Notes under the pieces: model-generated | Told to the model about the DNA's origin: nothing | The model's database searches: none | What the model saw: only the letters and a program-made list of their open reading frames with translations | Shown here: positions 16,548 through 24,910 of the stretch, in pieces | How the letters are laid out: every line of letters starts with the position of its first letter | Numbering within the stretch: position 1 is the stretch's first letter | Assembly: GCA_021781965.1 (NCBI GenBank) | Contig: JAJXVU010000018.1 | Coordinates: 1-45,602, forward strand | Direction of reading: 5' to 3' | Origin: Pseudomonadota bacterium | GTDB taxonomy: Bacteria > Pseudomonadota > Gammaproteobacteria > UBA1113 | Length of the DNA: 45,602 nucleotides | Translations under genes and position numbers: made by a program

Positions 16548-17486
16548 ATGTTTGAAAACAAAAGTGTGGTCATGGTCACTCCCGCACGCTTGGGCGATAC
16601 CCTTATGTGTACACCAGCAATTCATTTACTAAAACAAGCGTGCCCTTCTGTAAAAATCGACATTATTGCCTTGTCTGAGCTGTCTGCAGAAGTGTTAAGA
16701 AATAATCCCGACGTCAATCATGTTTTTGTAAGACCAGAGTTGGATATGTTTCCATCCTATGACAGGGGCATAAACATTCATAACGGTCCTGAGGCCCAAC
16801 AATATTTAAACGCTTTAAACATCCCACTAGACACCATAGAATCTAACGACCCGCAGATCCACCAAGCAGAACAAGCCATATTATTTATGCAAAAATTACT
16901 GTCATTAGCCAATTGCCCCGTAGAAAAACATTATCGCTTATTTTCTAATGAAGAAGACTATGCTCATGTAGAAGCTATTTTTAGACTACACCAAGTCGAT
17001 TTAGAAAAAGATATTTTAATAGGGTGCCAAATCGGTTGTCATAGTATTGCTAAAAAACGGTTTGCTTTTTTGAAAAAATTAAGTCATCCTAAAATTTGGC
17101 CCTTTGAGCATATCGTTGAGCTCGCTCAAAAACTACACGCTTATAACCCTAAAATCAAATTAGTCATCACAGGTTCCAATAGCGAAAAAGTGTTGGGGAA
17201 GAAATTAGAAAAACGCGCACAGAATATTATTAATTTTATCGGCCAAACCACGGTGCCGCAGTTGTATTCTTTAATGAAATACTTAAAACTATTTATATCA
17301 CCGGATACAGGTTTAATGCATGTGGCTTGCGCCAGCAATGTGCCATTGATTGCCCTATTTGGTCATACTAGTTTAACCCGCACAGGACCTTATCCTAGAT
17401 TAAAGGATTTAACGCTGATTCAAGGCCCATCTATGGATGCTATTACAGTGACTGAAGTTTTTCAGGCGGTTGTAACTAAGCTATAG
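16548..17486 (+). CDS. Glycosyltransferase family 9 (heptosyltransferase-like) protein
   Basis: GT9 enzymes such as WaaC, WaaF and WaaQ add heptose to the LPS core at the inner membrane. The 312-residue protein has the N-terminal PARLGDTLMCTPAIHLLKQ (about residues 12-30), the usual acceptor-side start of GT9. The C-terminal donor site reads LVITGSNSEKVLGKK and LFISPDTGLMHVACASNVP, followed by IALFGHTSLTRTGPY. The open frame begins at GTG 16515, but GGAG at 16539-16542 stands six bases before ATG 16548, which is preferred. TACAAT at 16494-16499 could be its -10. The gene runs against the surrounding fab genes and ends four bases from the fabG stop. Which sugar it transfers, and whether the acceptor is LPS, cannot be read from sequence; divergence from WaaC/WaaF is considerable. 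Confidence 0.82.
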   Translation: MFENKSVVMVTPARLGDTLMCTPAIHLLKQACPSVKIDIIALSELSAEVLRNNPDVNHVFVRPELDMFPSYDRGINIHNGPEAQQYLNALNIPLDTIESNDPQIHQAEQAILFMQKLLSLANCPVEKHYRLFSNEEDYAHVEAIFRLHQVDLEKDILIGCQIGCHSIAKKRFAFLKKLSHPKIWPFEHIVELAQKLHAYNPKIKLVITGSNSEKVLGKKLEKRAQNIINFIGQTTVPQLYSLMKYLKLFISPDTGLMHVACASNVPLIALFGHTSLTRTGPYPRLKDLTLIQGPSMDAITVTEVFQAVVTKL

Positions 17487-17490
17487 CGCA

Positions 17491-18234
17491 TTACTGCATA
17501 TACATGCCGCCATTCACTTGTATGGTTTCCCCCGTAATATAACTCGCGCCTGGACTTGCTAAAAAACACACTACAGCAGCAATTTCTTCTGGCGTACCTA
17601 CGCGTTGCATGGGAATAGACTTTTTGAGCTGTGTTTGCTGCTCTTCCGATAACACATTGGTCATGTCTGTGCCTATAAAACCAGGTGCAACCACATTAAC
17701 GGTGATATTACGACTTGCCACTTCTTGCGCCAAAGATTTGCTAAAGCCAATGACGCCTGCTTTAGAAGCGCAATAATTCGCTTGTCCTGGATTGCCCGAT
17801 ATACCTACCACAGAGCTGATGTTAATAATGCGGCCCCAATGTGCTTTTAACATAGCGCGCAAACAAGGTTTAGTGACACGATATAATGCCGTTAAATTAG
17901 CATCTAATACACTTTGCCATTCTTCCATCTTCATGCGTAAAAATAAATTATCTGCCGTAATACCCGCGTTATTCACGACGATGGCTGGCGCACCATACCC
18001 CTCTTCTACCGCCGCCAATGCCGCAGCAACTGAATTATCATCGCGCACATCCATAACCACAGCGCCACCGGCATATACTTTCGCGGCTAAAGCATCTGTA
18101 ATAAGCTTAGTGCCTTTGTCACTGGTAGCAGTACCGACTACCGTTGCACCCATTGCGGCTAAACCCAATAATATTGCATGACCTATACCGCGACTAGCAC
18201 CGGTAATTAATGCCGTTTTGCCCGTTAAACTCAT
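17491..18234 (-). CDS. fabG: 3-oxoacyl-ACP reductase
   Basis: FabG reduces 3-oxoacyl-ACP with NADPH in each elongation round. The 247-residue short-chain dehydrogenase has TGASRGIGHA (residues 11-20) for the cofactor, NNAG near 88-91, Ser140/141 in INISSVVG, and the YxxxK pair Tyr154 and Lys158 in NYCASKAG. The C-terminal YITGETIQVNGGMYMQ is characteristic of FabG among SDR enzymes. ATG 18234 abuts the fabD stop, and GGAG lies within the end of fabD. It ends the rpmF-to-fabG part of the cluster; acpP, its usual downstream partner, is displaced by about 1.6 kb. Confidence 0.96.
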   Translation of the reverse strand: MSLTGKTALITGASRGIGHAILLGLAAMGATVVGTATSDKGTKLITDALAAKVYAGGAVVMDVRDDNSVAAALAAVEEGYGAPAIVVNNAGITADNLFLRMKMEEWQSVLDANLTALYRVTKPCLRAMLKAHWGRIINISSVVGISGNPGQANYCASKAGVIGFSKSLAQEVASRNITVNVVAPGFIGTDMTNVLSEEQQTQLKKSIPMQRVGTPEEIAAVVCFLASPGASYITGETIQVNGGMYMQ

Positions 18235-19173
18235 TTAGTTTGTCTCCTTTGCTGCATCATTAAAACAATTGGGATCTTTCAACGCTAAGCTTTTTAGATC
18301 CTTATCTATACGCTTACTTAAACCTGTTAACACATTGCCAGGGCCACATTCCAAAGCTAACGTCATTCCTTCAGCGACTAAACGTTGCACGGTTTTCACC
18401 CAACGCACGGGTTGATACAATTGTTCCACCAAGCGCTGACGTATATCGTCTGGATGTTCAACGATATCGACAGTAGCATTGTGTATAATAGGATAACGTG
18501 GTGTGTGTATGGCTATACGCTCTAAAGCGTCGCCTAAGGCTTCTGCAGCTGGTTTCATCAACGCACAATGCGATGGCACGCTCACTGTTAATAATTTGGC
18601 GATTTTAGCACCCGCGACTTTAGCTTCTTCTATAGCATACAATACCGCTTCTTTATGACCGGAAATAACTACTTGCCCTATGGCATTATAATTGGCTGGA
18701 CTCACTACACCTTCTTTGCTGGCTTGTTGACACAAATTAACTACAACTTCATCGCTTAAACCTACAATGGCGGCCATGGCGCCTACACCTTCCGGTACGG
18801 CTTGTTGCATCAAGCGACCGCGCAAGGCAACCAAAGCAATCGCATCTTCAAAAGCAAGTGCTTCGGCACACACCAATGCTGTGTATTCACCTAGACTGTG
18901 TCCTGCTAAAAAACTGGGTTTTGTTTTTGCTGTTTTTTGCCAGATAAGCCACATCACATAAGATGCGGCCAATAATGCGGGTTGAGTGTATTGTGTTTGA
19001 TCTAAAAGACCACGACTATTGTGACTGACTATTTCCCATAAATCATCGTTTAATGCTTTAGATGCGGAACGAAATACAGTCCCTAATACGTCGGCATAAT
19101 TCTCTTCAAAAGCATTGAGCATGCCCACCGATTGTGAGCCTTGACCCGGAAATAAAATTGCATATTTTTCCAT
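18235..19173 (-). CDS. fabD: Malonyl-CoA-ACP transacylase
   Basis: FabD moves malonyl from CoA to ACP. From ATG 19173 the protein is 312 residues, near the E. coli length of 309. YAILFPGQGSQSVGM opens the domain, and GHSLGEYTAL contains the nucleophilic Ser93. The catalytic His lies in SVPSHCALMKPAAE near residue 200, and the conserved QP pair in YTQPALLAAS near 62-70. The open frame extends to 19221 by a further 16 residues that overlap the end of fabH and lack family similarity, so that start is rejected. It is packed tightly with fabH and fabG. Confidence 0.96.
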   Translation of the reverse strand: MEKYAILFPGQGSQSVGMLNAFEENYADVLGTVFRSASKALNDDLWEIVSHNSRGLLDQTQYTQPALLAASYVMWLIWQKTAKTKPSFLAGHSLGEYTALVCAEALAFEDAIALVALRGRLMQQAVPEGVGAMAAIVGLSDEVVVNLCQQASKEGVVSPANYNAIGQVVISGHKEAVLYAIEEAKVAGAKIAKLLTVSVPSHCALMKPAAEALGDALERIAIHTPRYPIIHNATVDIVEHPDDIRQRLVEQLYQPVRWVKTVQRLVAEGMTLALECGPGNVLTGLSKRIDKDLKSLALKDPNCFNDAAKETN

Positions 19174-19193
19174 AATAATTACTCGCCCTTTTT

Positions 19194-20156
19194 TTAGTAA
19201 ATAATTAAAGCCGCGCCCCACACAAAACCGCCGCCTATGGCTTCCAATAATAAAGTTTGGCCCCGTTGTATGCGTCCATCGCGCACCGCTTCGTCTAGGG
19301 CTAAAGGTACAGAGGCAGCTGAAGTGTTGGCATGACGATCCACGGTTATCACCACTTTATCCAGTGATAATTCTAATTTCTCGGCCAAAGCAGTAATGAT
19401 GCGTAAATTAGCCTGATGTGGAATAAACCAATCAATGTCTGTTTGTGACATATGATTAGCGGCCAATGCTTCTACTACGACTTCCTCTAAAGCTCTTACC
19501 GCAAAACGAAATACGGCGCGACCATCCATAGAAATATAGGGTAATTCATTTTTTTTAGATTGTCCGGGTAGCCAGGTAGGAATGCATAAGCTGTCTTTTT
19601 GACGACCATCGGCATGTAGATGCGTGGATAAAATACCGGGTTTATCTGCGGCTTGTAAGATAACCGCACCAGCACCATCACCAAATAACACACACGTACT
19701 GCGATCTTCCCAGTTGGTGACCGCGGTTAATACATCGACCCCTACTACTAATATGGTTTTCATCATCCCGCCGCGTATGTATTGATCGGCAACTGATAAA
19801 GCATATGCAAAGCCCGCACAAGCAACGGTGATATCAAATGCAGGAATATTAGTGATGCCTAAACGTTCTTGCAATAAACACGCCGTATTAGGTAAACCTT
19901 TGTCTGGAGTAGTCGTGGCGACGATGATCATATCCAGATCATTCGCATTAAGCCCCGCTGCTTCCAAAGCATGTAAGCCCGCATGATAGCCCATATAGGA
20001 AGAAGTTTCTTCTGGACTAGACATGTGACGCGCACGAATACCGGTACGTGAAACGATCCATTCATCGGTAGTATCTACTTTTTGGGCAAGTTCTTCGTTG
20101 GTAACAATTTTTTTCGGCAGATAACTACCGGTTCCTGCTATGCGGCTGTATTTCAT
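19194..20156 (-). CDS. fabH: Beta-ketoacyl-ACP synthase III
   Basis: FabH starts fatty acid synthesis by condensing acetyl-CoA with malonyl-ACP. The 320-residue protein has the triad Cys113 (DITVACAGFAYAL), His in DWFIPHQANLRI near residue 244 and Asn in RHANTSAASVPLAL near 274. The start YSRIAGTGSYLPKKIVTNEE is typical. LEAIGGGFVWGAALI closes the fold. It lies between plsX and fabD. The 136-base gap to plsX is filled by a REP-like hairpin, the only wide gap in this part of the cluster, so fabH may have its own promoter or be attenuated. Confidence 0.97.
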   Translation of the reverse strand: MKYSRIAGTGSYLPKKIVTNEELAQKVDTTDEWIVSRTGIRARHMSSPEETSSYMGYHAGLHALEAAGLNANDLDMIIVATTTPDKGLPNTACLLQERLGITNIPAFDITVACAGFAYALSVADQYIRGGMMKTILVVGVDVLTAVTNWEDRSTCVLFGDGAGAVILQAADKPGILSTHLHADGRQKDSLCIPTWLPGQSKKNELPYISMDGRAVFRFAVRALEEVVVEALAANHMSQTDIDWFIPHQANLRIITALAEKLELSLDKVVITVDRHANTSAASVPLALDEAVRDGRIQRGQTLLLEAIGGGFVWGAALIIY

Positions 20157-20192
20157 CGTTATTCCTCAATCTATACCTCTTAAAGACGCCTC

Positions 20193-20254
20193 CCGAGCCG
20201 CGACCCGTCAGGGAGCGGTTTTCATTTTATCCGCTCCCTGGCGGTCGCGGCTCG
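20193..20254. repeat. REP-like hairpin between plsX and fabH
   Basis: The left arm 20193-20218 and right arm 20231-20254 are reverse complements with one bulge and one mismatch around a 12-base AT-rich loop. Both match the core CGCTCCCTGACGGTCGCGG of the dispersed family. Lying inside an operon, it could reduce read-through or stabilise the upstream mRNA. Confidence 0.8.
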
Positions 20255-20292
20255 ATATGTCGTGGCATCGAAAACCAGTTCAAAAAACTAAA

Positions 20293-21321
20293 TTATGTAT
20301 TCGCTAAAGTCATTTCTACTCGGCTGGCAATTTGTTGTGGCACTGCTTGCTCGGCTTGTCTTAGTGCCTGATAAATCGCCATACGAAAAGCAACTTCTTT
20401 AGCATTACCATGACTTTTTACAACAACACCATTTAATCCTAAAAAGGAGGCGCCATTATAACGCGCTGGGTCAAACTGTTTTTTTGTTTTGTTTAATACG
20501 GGCAATAAAAAAGGAATCGCTAAACGCGCTAAAATACTTTTTTGTATAGCTGCTTTAAAAATTTGTAACAACATCCGCGCCGTCCCTTCGCAAGCCTTTA
20601 AAGCAATATTTCCTATAAAGCCATCGCAAACGATGACATCTGCTTTACCGGTAAATATATCGTTGGCTTCCACAAAACCTATGTAATTTAGGGAGGATTG
20701 TGCAGCAAATAATTGCGATGCTTGTTTAATGACTTCATTGCCTTTAATTTCTTCTTCACCTATGTTCAATAAAGCGATACGCGGCTTGGCCACACCATCG
20801 ATGGCATGCGAGACTATGTGTCCCATTGCAGCAAATTGTAATAAGTGTGTAGCGGTAGAATCGATGTTTGCCCCTAAATCTAACACTCGCACCATAGTGT
20901 CACTATTGACAGTGGTAGGCATCAAACCAATGAGCGCCGGGCGATCTATACCCGGTAGCATTTTTAACACAAATCGCGCCGTAGCTAATAAGGCGCCGGT
21001 ATTACCCGCACTCACACAAGCGCTGGCTATTCCGTCTTTAACTAGATTGAGTGCCACGCGCATAGAAGAATCTTTTTTGTAACGCAAGGCTTGCGCTGGC
21101 GGTTCATCCATAGCCACTTGTTCACTGGCATGATGTACACGCAAGCGGCTAGTTTCGTAGCGTTTTTTAATGAGTAATGATTTTAATATGGTCTCATCCC
21201 CTACTAGAATAAGGGACAATTGCGGATAATAGTCCAGAGCGCTTAATGCTGCGGGCACGATGACCTTCGGTCCGTGGTCGCCGCCCATGGCATCCAGCGC
21301 TACAGTGATAGTAGTAGACAT
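20293..21321 (-). CDS. plsX: Phosphate acyltransferase PlsX
   Basis: PlsX turns acyl-ACP into acyl-phosphate, the acyl donor for PlsY at the membrane, and so links fatty acid and phospholipid synthesis. The 342-residue length is normal. ALDAMGGDHGPKVIVPAAL (residues 8-26) is the family start. DEPPAQALRYKKDSSM near residue 73 and SAGNTGALLATARFVL near 105 are conserved blocks. ADVIVCDGFIGNIALKACEG near 228-247 marks the C-terminal half. It follows rpmF by 19 bases on the same strand, the usual arrangement. Confidence 0.96.
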   Translation of the reverse strand: MSTTITVALDAMGGDHGPKVIVPAALSALDYYPQLSLILVGDETILKSLLIKKRYETSRLRVHHASEQVAMDEPPAQALRYKKDSSMRVALNLVKDGIASACVSAGNTGALLATARFVLKMLPGIDRPALIGLMPTTVNSDTMVRVLDLGANIDSTATHLLQFAAMGHIVSHAIDGVAKPRIALLNIGEEEIKGNEVIKQASQLFAAQSSLNYIGFVEANDIFTGKADVIVCDGFIGNIALKACEGTARMLLQIFKAAIQKSILARLAIPFLLPVLNKTKKQFDPARYNGASFLGLNGVVVKSHGNAKEVAFRMAIYQALRQAEQAVPQQIASRVEMTLANT

Positions 21322-21340
21322 AATTTTTAGTTGTTTTAAC

Positions 21341-21538
21341 CTAGTCTTCGTCTGAAATGTCTAAGGCTTTGTTTTCTAAGACTTTTTTACCACGGTAATA
21401 TCCTTCTTTGGTGATGTGGTGACGACGGTGCAATTCACCGGTGGTCGGATCACTGGATAAAGTTGGGCCCGTTAAGAAATCGTGGGCGCGGCGCATACCT
21501 GTTTTAGAGTGCGATTTGCGCGTTTGTTGTACAGCCAT
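21341..21538 (-). CDS. rpmF: 50S ribosomal protein L32
   Basis: This is ribosomal protein bL32 of the large subunit. The 65-residue basic protein reads [20 protein letters not shown] at the start and has [16 protein letters not shown] as its conserved C-terminal block. No cysteines are present, so it is the zinc-free form. A short acidic tail (DISDED) extends beyond the E. coli protein. GGGAG precedes ATG 21538. It heads the rpmF-plsX-fab cluster. The yceD (DUF177) gene that commonly precedes rpmF is not in the 355 bases upstream. Confidence 0.95.
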   Translation of the reverse strand: MAVQQTRKSHSKTGMRRAHDFLTGPTLSSDPTTGELHRRHHITKEGYYRGKKVLENKALDISDED

Positions 21539-21893
21539 TGGTTTACTCCCGATATATTCTTTAAAATGAAGGCGATTCTACCTGGTTTTATACGAGCTGT
21601 CAAAGTGCTGGGCTAATACAATTATTCATTACAACCATTCATTGCTATCTTAAGCTATTATCCGCAGTGAGTGACAAAAAAACAGCATTTTAACGCTAAA
21701 TAACTCATTTAATTACAGTATACTTGTATTATTTTAGCTATTTAAGCAAATTGGATCCTCTTTTCCATTAAGTTGTTGGAATTAGACCAGCTTGTCAGAG
21801 CATAAAGAAACAATAAACTGGCACAATATACGCTTGCTTTCTTTGCTAGCATATGCTATCATTTGTACATATATACCTTTATGGATGTAAATC
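21539..21893. other. 355-base divergent intergenic region (rpmF / toxin-antitoxin)
   Basis: AT-rich spacer with no convincing open frame. It should hold the rpmF promoter on the minus strand, but I cannot pick one hexamer pair with confidence. On the plus side it holds the antitoxin promoter and its palindrome at 21834-21862. No tRNA, riboswitch or repeat was recognised. Confidence 0.6.
21834..21862 (+). promoter_or_regulatory. Promoter and operator of the fitAB/vapBC operon
   Basis: TTGCTT (21834-21839), 17 bases, then TATCAT (21857-21862) form a promoter. A perfect 12-base palindrome, TAGCATATGCTA at 21847-21858, lies in the spacer and overlaps the -10. Ribbon-helix-helix antitoxins of this family bind such palindromes with their toxin and repress their own operon. 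Confidence 0.65.
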
Positions 21894-22127
21894 ATGGCTA
21901 GCTTAAGTGTACGCAAATTAGATTCGGAAACATTAAATGCCCTACGACTACAAGCCGCGAGACACGGTTTGTCTATGGAAGAAGAAGTTCGACAAATATT
22001 AAAACGCAGTGTTCAAGGGCAACAAAGTATAGGCCTTATTGCACTTAACTTATTTGGCCCCAAACAAGGAATCGATCTTAAATTATCACGGCATTCCGCT
22101 CACCAACCATTGGATTTAGATGAATGA
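21894..22127 (+). CDS. FitA/VapB-type antitoxin
   Basis: The 77-residue protein is a ribbon-helix-helix DNA-binding antitoxin. MASLSVRKLDSETLNALRLQ resembles FitA of Neisseria, with the DNA-contacting strand at residues 2-8. ARHGLSMEEEVRQILKR (residues 22-38) forms the two helices. The C-terminal half is the flexible part expected to block the toxin active site, and ends acidic (LDLDE). The stop overlaps the toxin start as ATGA, giving coupled translation. A palindrome overlapping the promoter implies autorepression. Specific VapB or FitA naming is not possible from sequence alone. Confidence 0.88.
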   Translation: MASLSVRKLDSETLNALRLQAARHGLSMEEEVRQILKRSVQGQQSIGLIALNLFGPKQGIDLKLSRHSAHQPLDLDE

Positions 22128-22540
22128 TACTGCTAGACACAAATATTATATCTGAATTAATGAAAACGACACCTCATCCTTCTGTATTGGCATGGATTAA
22201 TCAGCAACTCAATGATACCCTTTTTATCTGTAGTATCACTGTCGCTGAGATCAGTTATGGTTTAAAAGTATTGCCCATAGGCCAACGTCAAAAATTACTA
22301 GAAACACGTTTTGAACAATTCACCACTCAAGCATTCTATGAAAGAATATTATCTTTTACCACCGTCGCAGCACACTTATATGGCGAAATCATGGGTTATA
22401 GGAAAACATTGGGACGTCCTTTGAGTATTCTGGACGGACAAATAGCCGCTATAGCACTAGCCAATAACATGGCTGTTGCTACTAGAAATATCAAAGATTT
22501 TAATGATTGTGGGTTGGAGTTGATTAATCCATTCAATTGA
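22124..22540 (+). CDS. FitB/VapC-type PIN-domain ribonuclease toxin
   Basis: VapC/FitB toxins are Mg-dependent RNases, often cutting tRNA or rRNA, and are held inactive by the antitoxin. The 138-residue protein is a single PIN domain. It has MILLDTNIISELMK with Asp5, ITVAEISYG with Glu42, LSILDGQIAAIA with Asp104 and ATRNIKDF with Asn122/Asp125, so the acidic active site is complete and the toxin is probably active. The C-terminal LELINPFN matches FitB-type endings. It overlaps the antitoxin by four bases. A 45-base palindrome follows it. These modules move readily between genomes and often sit at cluster edges, as here beside rpmF. Confidence 0.92.
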   Translation: MILLDTNIISELMKTTPHPSVLAWINQQLNDTLFICSITVAEISYGLKVLPIGQRQKLLETRFEQFTTQAFYERILSFTTVAAHLYGEIMGYRKTLGRPLSILDGQIAAIALANNMAVATRNIKDFNDCGLELINPFN

Positions 22541-22567
22541 GTAACACGCCTTTATTTTCAGATTTTG

Positions 22568-22612
22568 GAGTATGCACACTCAATATTCGCCGAATAGTGA
22601 GTGTGCATACTC
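22568..22612. terminator. 45-base near-perfect palindrome after the toxin gene
   Basis: Arms 22568-22589 and 22591-22612 are reverse complements over 22 bases with one mismatch, around a single central base. The outer 15 pairs (GAGTATGCACACTCA) are perfect. AGTTTTCT follows, so it can end toxin transcription, but the length is far beyond that of a typical terminator. Confidence 0.6.
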
Positions 22613-22691
22613 AGTTTTCTGCTTCAGCCTTGACAAAGCTCCTTCAAAATGAGATTATTACTCAAAGAATTATTCTGATAAAGGTTGAAAA

Positions 22692-23924
22692 ATGACCTTC
22701 TCCCATGAAACCCCCAAGCCCCCCCTTTCAGAAGCCAAAACACGTGCTATTGTTAGGATGTTACTGTGTTTTCTACCCTTAGTGGGAATGGGTATTGATT
22801 TAATTGCGCCTTCACTGCCTGCCATCAATCAGGTGTTACACATCTCCCCCATGGTCGCCAAAGATCTCATCGCTATTTATTTAGTGGGTTTGATGAGCGG
22901 TACTTTTTTAAGCGGCATATTATCGGATACTTGGGGACGCCGCCGTCTTATGTTAGGCGGTTTTATTTTATTGGTCGTTGTCAGTGTAATACCACCACTT
23001 TATCCTTATCCCTCTATTTTATTATTATCTCGATTATTACAAGGCTTAGCGATAGGCACTTTTGGTGTATTAGCCCGTTCAGTGATAGCGGATTTATTAA
23101 CTGGCACCGCCTTATTGCGTACCGCTTCGTGGATAGCAACGATGTGGGGCATAGGCCCTATCATTGGACCCATCATCGGCGGTTATTTAGAAGTCTATAT
23201 AGGATGGCAGGCTTGTTTTTTATTTTTCGCTGTTTATGGCCTTATAGGCGCCGTAACCTGTTTTCTATGGTTGCCTGAAACACACCATAAACATAAACGC
23301 GCGAGTTTAAGTTTAAAGCGCATCAAAAATAACTTTGCCATTTTATTACCTGATAAAATTTTCGTAAGCGTCAGTGCGTTAATGGGTTGTCTTTATTCTA
23401 CCCTTATTATTTTCAATACTTTAGGACCTTTTTTCATTGAGAAAAAGTTAGGTCATTCCCCTATCTTTTTTGGTCATGCCGCTTTTTGTTTGGGACTCAT
23501 TTTCTTATCTGGAACATTTTGTTGTCGCATTTTGGTTAAATATGTAGACCCGCAAAAAATATTGTCTATAGGCATGCCTATAGTCTTAATATTTTCTTTG
23601 ATGGGTGTTTTAATGACCTCTTACAGCCATAATGTGTGGGCAATACTCATTCCCACTGCTTTCTTGTTTTTTTCTAATGGCGTACTGTATCCTACTTGTA
23701 TGGGGTTAACGATGAGCATGTTTAAAGAATTGGCGGGCAGTGCCGGTGGTGTTACCACCTTAATCAATTTAAGTGTAACCATGGGTTCTGGTTTTCTGGC
23801 CAGTATGATCAGCGCTCAAAGCTCTAAACCGATTGCCTACACCAGCGCTGCCTTTGTATTCGTTGGTTTTGTGTTGTATGCCTGGGCAATGCGGAGTAAA
23901 AAGGCTGAACAGGTAGAGGCTTAA
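22692..23924 (+). CDS. Bcr/CflA-family multidrug efflux MFS transporter
   Basis: Proton-driven exporter of the major facilitator superfamily, DHA1/Bcr-CflA type, in the inner membrane. The 410 residues hold 12 hydrophobic segments. The first helix region reads MGIDLIAPSLPAI, typical of Bcr. SGILSDTWGRRRLMLGG near residues 76-92 is the loop 2-3 motif A with its Asp and Arg residues. GIGPIIGPIIGGYL near 150-163 is motif C of antiporters. AAGG-type AAAG spacing (AAAGG) precedes ATG 22692. The stop codon overlaps that of the convergent TSUP gene. The substrate cannot be inferred; the family includes bicyclomycin, chloramphenicol and sulfonamide exporters. Confidence 0.92.
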   Translation: MTFSHETPKPPLSEAKTRAIVRMLLCFLPLVGMGIDLIAPSLPAINQVLHISPMVAKDLIAIYLVGLMSGTFLSGILSDTWGRRRLMLGGFILLVVVSVIPPLYPYPSILLLSRLLQGLAIGTFGVLARSVIADLLTGTALLRTASWIATMWGIGPIIGPIIGGYLEVYIGWQACFLFFAVYGLIGAVTCFLWLPETHHKHKRASLSLKRIKNNFAILLPDKIFVSVSALMGCLYSTLIIFNTLGPFFIEKKLGHSPIFFGHAAFCLGLIFLSGTFCCRILVKYVDPQKILSIGMPIVLIFSLMGVLMTSYSHNVWAILIPTAFLFFSNGVLYPTCMGLTMSMFKELAGSAGGVTTLINLSVTMGSGFLASMISAQSSKPIAYTSAAFVFVGFVLYAWAMRSKKAEQVEA

Positions 23925-23934
23925 ACTTTAAGCC
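23918..23934. terminator. Palindrome spanning two overlapping convergent stops
   Basis: GGCTTAAACTTTAAGCC is a perfect eight-base-pair palindrome around one base. It contains the MFS stop on the plus strand and the TSUP stop on the minus strand, which share three bases. Confidence 0.45.
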
Positions 23935-24697
23935 AATCATAAAACAACACCAGGATATTCACAAAAATAACCGCCATAAAGAGTGGCCGCACCAATTTTG
24001 ATCCTTTTAAAATAACCATATGTGCGCCTAAGTAACTTCCTGCAAGTTGTCCTATGCCCATGATAATACCTATAATGAAACTCACTTCACCATAATAAAG
24101 AAAGATAGACAGCGCAATCAAATTACTCTTGAGATTTAGCACTTTCGCATAGCCAGAAGCTTCTAGAAAGGTATATCCCAAAAAGAAAACAATGGCGATG
24201 ATCCAAAAATTTCCCGTTCCGGGTCCAAAGAAAGCATCATAAAATCCCAAAATAAAACCAAATAATGGAAAGAATATATATTCAGGAAGATGTTTTTTCC
24301 CAGGCTTTAAACCTAATTCTTTATACAACAAATTAAAAACAAACACTCCCAATAATAAGAATGGGATAATATATTTCATAAAATGATTGGATATATAATT
24401 AACTAAAACCGCTCCGGAACCAGCACCGAGTACCCCCATCAGTAATCCACGATAAATCATTTTGAAATTGATAAATCCTCTCCTATGGTATTTATAAACT
24501 GCCATGGTCAGCCCAAATACACTCTGAAATTTATTGGTTCCTAAAGCCATAGTCACAGGCAACCCGCTATACATTAGAGCAGGAACACTAATGAGTCCTC
24601 CTCCACCGGCAATCGTGTCTATAAAACCAGATAAAAAACCCATTCCCAATAGGAACAGATATAAGACATAAGGGTGTAAAGAAAAATAGTGCTGCAT
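23921..24697 (-). CDS. TSUP (TauE/SafE) family membrane transporter
   Basis: TSUP proteins carry small organic sulfur compounds or anions across the inner membrane. The 258-residue protein has about eight hydrophobic segments and the family pattern. Residues about 18-40 (GFLSGFIDTIAGGGGLISVP) are the first conserved half-repeat, followed by ALGTNKFQSVFGLTMAVYKY near 52-71. The second half-repeat reads GFILGFYDAFFGPGTGNFW near 149-167 and NLKSNLIALSIF near 188-199. ATG 24697 lacks a strong ribosome binding site. It ends tail-to-tail with the MFS gene. The substrate is unknown, and sulfite, sulfonate or organic acid are all possible in this family. Confidence 0.9.
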   Translation of the reverse strand: MQHYFSLHPYVLYLFLLGMGFLSGFIDTIAGGGGLISVPALMYSGLPVTMALGTNKFQSVFGLTMAVYKYHRRGFINFKMIYRGLLMGVLGAGSGAVLVNYISNHFMKYIIPFLLLGVFVFNLLYKELGLKPGKKHLPEYIFFPLFGFILGFYDAFFGPGTGNFWIIAIVFFLGYTFLEASGYAKVLNLKSNLIALSIFLYYGEVSFIIGIIMGIGQLAGSYLGAHMVILKGSKLVRPLFMAVIFVNILVLFYDWLKV

Positions 24698-24910
24698 TAG
24701 GGAAAGTCCCGTGTCATGTAGATAAGTCGGAGTATTCCATAAGGGGATGGTATCTGTAAATGATCTGTATTATTTCTGATTTTTTGCTCTATTGGCGCAT
24801 TAGAATTTATTGGGAAGAAATTTAAAATTTATCTTTGTAACATTTTATAATATTGCATTAAATATTAAACATAGTAAACTAGCGACTCATTTCTTTTTAT
24901 AAGGGCCTCT

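Noticed and set aside
19174..19221. Longer fabD start
   Set aside because: The extra 16 residues overlap fabH and do not match the family; ATG 19173 gives the normal length.
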